DNA from: Mangifera indica
Taxonomy: Eukaryota; Streptophyta; Magnoliopsida; Sapindales; Anacardiaceae
Direction of reading: 5' to 3'
Assembly: GCF_011075055.1 (NCBI RefSeq)
Contig: NC_058154.1
Coordinates: forward strand, 3,224,001-3,288,000
Length of the DNA: 64,000 nucleotides
Shown: piece by piece, positions 60,961 through 64,000 of the stretch
Layout of the letters: each line of letters begins with the position of its first letter
Position numbering within the stretch: position 1 is the stretch's first letter
Notes under the pieces: generated by a model
Databases searched by the model: none
What the model saw: the letters and a program-made list of their open reading frames with translations, nothing else
Told to the model about the DNA's origin: nothing
Program-made: the position numbers and the translations under genes

Positions 60961-61154
60961 ACAAAATAGTGAAAGAAAAGAGAACATGATAATAAAACAT
61001 AAAATAATATTTATGAGTCCAAAATAATTATATATGATATATTTTAATTAATTTATATTATATAAACAAAATAATAACATATTTATATCATATAAACAAA
61101 ATAATAACATAATTAATACTATGATATATATAAAAGCAAATTATGCTGATAACG

Positions 61155-61493
61155 TTTTACAAATTTAAATAATTAAAAAGGAGAAATGAAAGATGAAAGT
61201 GCATAAAATTTCATGATAAGATAAAAGAAGAAACAGAAGCAGCAACTTTATGTAATTGAAAGAGAGATTGATACATGTCTATCTTAATACAAAGGGAAGC
61301 AGCAACTTTATATAGAGTTCATTTCCACCGCTTAAGCAAGAATATCTTGCCCAACTCTCTTCCAGCAATAAATATAGCCACCCAATGCATTTAAAACTTT
61401 GTCGTTTTATTCTTCAATTCACATTTCATTTAATCCTAACCTCCCATAATTTATTACTTTCATATTTGGTGGATACCCATCTCATACTTTACA
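61155..61493 (-). repeat. copia 5' LTR
   Basis: 339 bp, ending CATACTTTACA. Matches the split left LTR. On the minus strand the sequence next to it is CGTTATCAGCA, a primer-site-like string. Confidence 0.8.
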
Positions 61494-61595
61494 AAAAGTT
61501 ATTGCTTCTTTCATGTATAGAGAAAGGAATATATATATTTAATTGGTTTTCTTATGTCTCTTTACCAACTTGATAATGTTTCTTCATTTGTCAAG

Positions 61596-61599
<4 letters not shown>

Positions 61600-61661
<62 letters not shown>
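61600..61661. repeat. (TA)n microsatellite
   Basis: Uninterrupted TA run of about 60 bp. Confidence 0.95.
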
Positions 61662-61663
<2 letters not shown>

Positions 61664-62489
61664 CAAATGTACCCAAATGGATATATGACCGATTGATCAG
61701 AATCGTATAGCCATTTGGTGTGATTCCTTTGACTCAATTGTGGTTCAAAGCCTTCCAATCAGTTAGAAGTCCAAACCAAATTGGCCATCTCCACCCATGC
61801 CGCGTGGCTTTCAAAACCATGCACTTCACCCCACTGCTTTGCGAGTCCTTATTACGTAAGAAACACGTTCAATGTGTAATTGTCCTCTTCAATAAAATTT
61901 TGTGATGAAATCAGGTGAATTTGGAGTCGGACGTGTGTTAAGTTGTGTGAGCATGACGAATGATAGAGGCGGTGGACACAGGATGAGACACCCATCCGTG
62001 ACACGTGGACGGCGGTTATAGTTTGAAATCAAGAAGTTAATGATTTAGTTTGTGTTTGTCTAAACAAGTGATTAGGACTTATCATAAGTTCCCTCAAGCA
62101 TATCCTCTTTCTTTGCAAAATTCTGAAATCTGAATCCTTATCATTCTGATCCTCTATATGCTCCCTCCACACTCCTTATTTTTACTTATTAAAAATTACA
62201 ATTTTGATTATTATTTTTTAATAGACCCTACAAAAGAGTTAATTACAGTTTTATCCTAGAGGTTTTGGTTATAGGGTTAGTGAACAGTTAACTGATTGAG
62301 CAATATTACTATCATAATAAATAGTATATTAATAGAATAAATAATATCATCGAAGAAGAATTCGATTCAAACTCAAACCAAATTATCAAACTGAAATTTT
62401 AATTCAAATCAACCCAAATTAACTCCATTTAGATTATAATGAAGTTCTACTGTTTCAAATATTAGTAAACTCCCTCTTGAAACTAATAA

Positions 62490-62855
62490 AAGTAGGGTTA
62501 GATTCAAATCGAACTAAACTTGAGTTCGCATCTTTTTGCATGGAACCGAGATCGATTTCGTTTTAAAGTTGTTCGAGTATAACTTGTTTCAAAAGAGTCA
62601 AGCTCCAGCTTGTATCAAGCTTTAAACTCGGTTTGATATTAATATTATATTGTTTTAATGTATATTAATTAAAACAACAATGTTTGTATTAAATTTTTTA
62701 GACTTATGAGTTTAACAAGCTAAACACTCTGAAGTTTGAGTTTAAAAATAATAAATTTTTTATACTCAAACTTGTTTAAGTTACGCTTGTTTCAGATTTA
62801 TTCGAATTAATCTTAAGTTCAACCTTGAATAAAGACAATTCAAATCTGGCCGTAA
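62490..62855. repeat. degraded relative of the TCGAG-rich MITE-like repeat
   Basis: Starts GGGTTAGATTCAAATCGAAC and ends AATTCAAATCTGGCC, mirroring the ends of 36917-37265. The central AAAACAACAATGTTTGT corresponds to the palindromic core. CpG sites of the better copy are mostly TpG or CpA here. Confidence 0.5.
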
Positions 62856-63012
62856 ATGAAAGTTTGTAAAATTTGTCAATTAAAACAAAATAACAAAACA
62901 CCCCAAAAATAATTTCTAAACTTTCATAACCTAGAACTATCAAATGGGGCAAATATGTAGCCTTTAAGAAAAATATAATATTTAAAAATCATTTAACTAA
63001 TAAACATAAATT

Positions 63013-63352
63013 TATTATAAATTTAAATAACTAAAAATGAGAAATGAAAAAAAGATGAAAGTAAATAAAATTTTATGACAGAGAGAATAAAAGAAACGGA
63101 AGCAGCAACTTTATGTAATTGAAAAAGAGAATGGTATATGTCTATCTTAATACAAATGTAGGGTATATATGGACTTCATTCCCGCCGCCAAAGCAAGAAA
63201 AACCTTGCCCAACTCTCTTCCTGCAATAAATGTAGCCACCCAATGCATTCAATGTTTTGTCATTTTATTCTCCAATTCAAATTTTATTTGACCATTAGCC
63301 TCCCATAATTTATTATTTTTACATTTAATAGAAACTCATTTCATTTATAACA
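63013..63352 (-). repeat. 3' LTR of a second copia element
   Basis: 340 bp, same orientation and family as 41102/56951 and 61155. The first bases are TATTATAAATTT (TG mutated to TA) and it ends CATTTATAACA. Confidence 0.8.
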
Positions 63353-64000
63353 CTCTTCTTTAAACTTTTACTATTTATAAATAATTATATTAACTTTATT
63401 TTAAAAAAACATAATAAAATCAAAATAGAAGAACATAATTATTTAATATCTTATAAAATAAAATTGGATATACTTAAATTGACACATTAAAAACCGTATT
63501 AGGTCAATGACTCATTAAAATCCTTACTAAGAAAACCTAATGGAACGAAACCTAATGAAAAAAATACCGTATACATTTTGTCTAATATGTGATCAGCTTC
63601 AAAAATTTGCTCCTATAATAAATATTCCCCCTGATGAATGCTCCTCCTCTTTGTAGTAAAATTAATTTAGTTGCTTATTAGGTCGTTATATATCGATGTT
63701 ATATACTAACTTTTCAAATGTTGATGTCAGTAATGTCTTGGTGAATAAATTTGTAAGATTCTCATTGGATTATATTTATTTGACATCAATCTTTTGGCTC
63801 TACTGGAGCTCATAAATGTAAAAGAACTTTGGTAAGATATGTTTGGTTTTATCTTTTTTAATATATCCTCCTCTAATTTGGATAATATATGTTGCATTAT
63901 CTTTATATAATATGGAAGGAGCATCTATTGCAGAAGAAAAACTGCATCTATTTCAAATATGATGGATGATAGATCGTAACAATATGCATTCTCAACTAAC
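63353..64000 (-). pseudogene. second Ty1/copia element, 3' part of pol, runs off the window
   Basis: Aligns with 57223-57840 of the first element. The minus strand shows the decayed RNase H end in shifting frames (ISYQSSFTF corresponds to the HISxKFFY block). The rest of the element lies beyond 64000. Confidence 0.75.

Larger units (their letters stand above)
41102..61493 (-). mobile_element. Level 1: Ty1/copia retrotransposon, split by a nested insertion
   Basis: The outermost element of the nest. Its left (3') LTR starts TGTTATAAATTT at 41102, breaks at 41172, and resumes at 56951 to end GTAACA at 57222. Its right (5') LTR is 61155-61493. Reassembled LTR lengths are 338 and 339 bp. Between them (57223-61154) lies a decayed minus-strand pol but almost no gag. 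Flanks AAATG (41097-41101) and AAAAG (61494-61498) differ by one base and may be the old target duplication. Everything from 41173 to 56950 arrived later. Confidence 0.8.
61494..63012. other. intergenic region between two copia elements
   Basis: Holds the (TA)n tract at 61600-61661 and a GC-richer island at about 61680-62020 with CACGTG (62002) and TACGTA, but no gene I recognise. At 62295-62365 there is a copy of the AT motif also at 9225 and 20455. At 62490-62855 there is a repeat related to that at 36917. Confidence 0.5.

Overview
The window looks like AT-rich nuclear DNA of a eudicot plant. It has intron-containing genes with canonical GT/AG junctions, plant-specific gene families, Athila-type Ty3/gypsy and Ty1/copia retrotransposons, MITE-like repeats and fold-back elements. 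I cannot name the species. Only three genes look intact. They are an HLH protein with an ACT-like domain (6508-7880, minus, 4 exons, 154 aa), a bulb-lectin/PAN-domain membrane protein without a kinase (18385-19904, minus, 2 exons, 476 aa), and alanine:glyoxylate aminotransferase 2 (29719-32048, plus, 9 exons, 481 aa).

Three decayed gene remnants can be recognised. One is a fragment of an AlkB-like 2-oxoglutarate dioxygenase (24455-24900, plus). One is an unprocessed 40S ribosomal protein S12 pseudogene lying tail-to-tail with the aminotransferase (32363-33031, minus). One is a PPR-like coding fragment carried inside a fold-back element (3936-4974).

From 1 to 41 kb the space between genes is non-coding and rich in short mobile elements. 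One is an AT-rich MITE-like family: three copies abut at 1312-2731, with further copies at 21541-22025 and 29100-29378. Another is a Mutator-like fold-back family with at least seven copies and a conserved terminus resembling GGCCAAATGACTATTTCC. There are also several smaller inverted repeats and (TA)n tracts.

From 41.1 to 61.5 kb lies a four-level nest of LTR retrotransposons that can be unpicked from target-site duplications. Level 1 is a Ty1/copia element (minus, 41102-61493). Its left LTR is split by level 2, an apparent solo LTR of about 2.15 kb (41173-56950, duplication CAAGA). Level 2 is split by level 3, an Athila-type Ty3/gypsy element (minus, 42189-55806, duplication AGCTC, LTRs of about 1.35 kb, tRNA-Asp-type primer site). 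Level 3 is split inside its integrase by level 4, the 5' two-thirds of another Ty3/gypsy element (plus, 46242-about 49600, tRNA-Met-type primer site), which ends at an abrupt deletion junction. A second copia element of the level 1 family starts at 63013 and runs off the right end. All these polyproteins carry stops and frameshifts.

I found no rRNA, tRNA or CRISPR feature. I see no sign of a new multi-gene system. The most informative content is the layered transposon history and the gene fragments.
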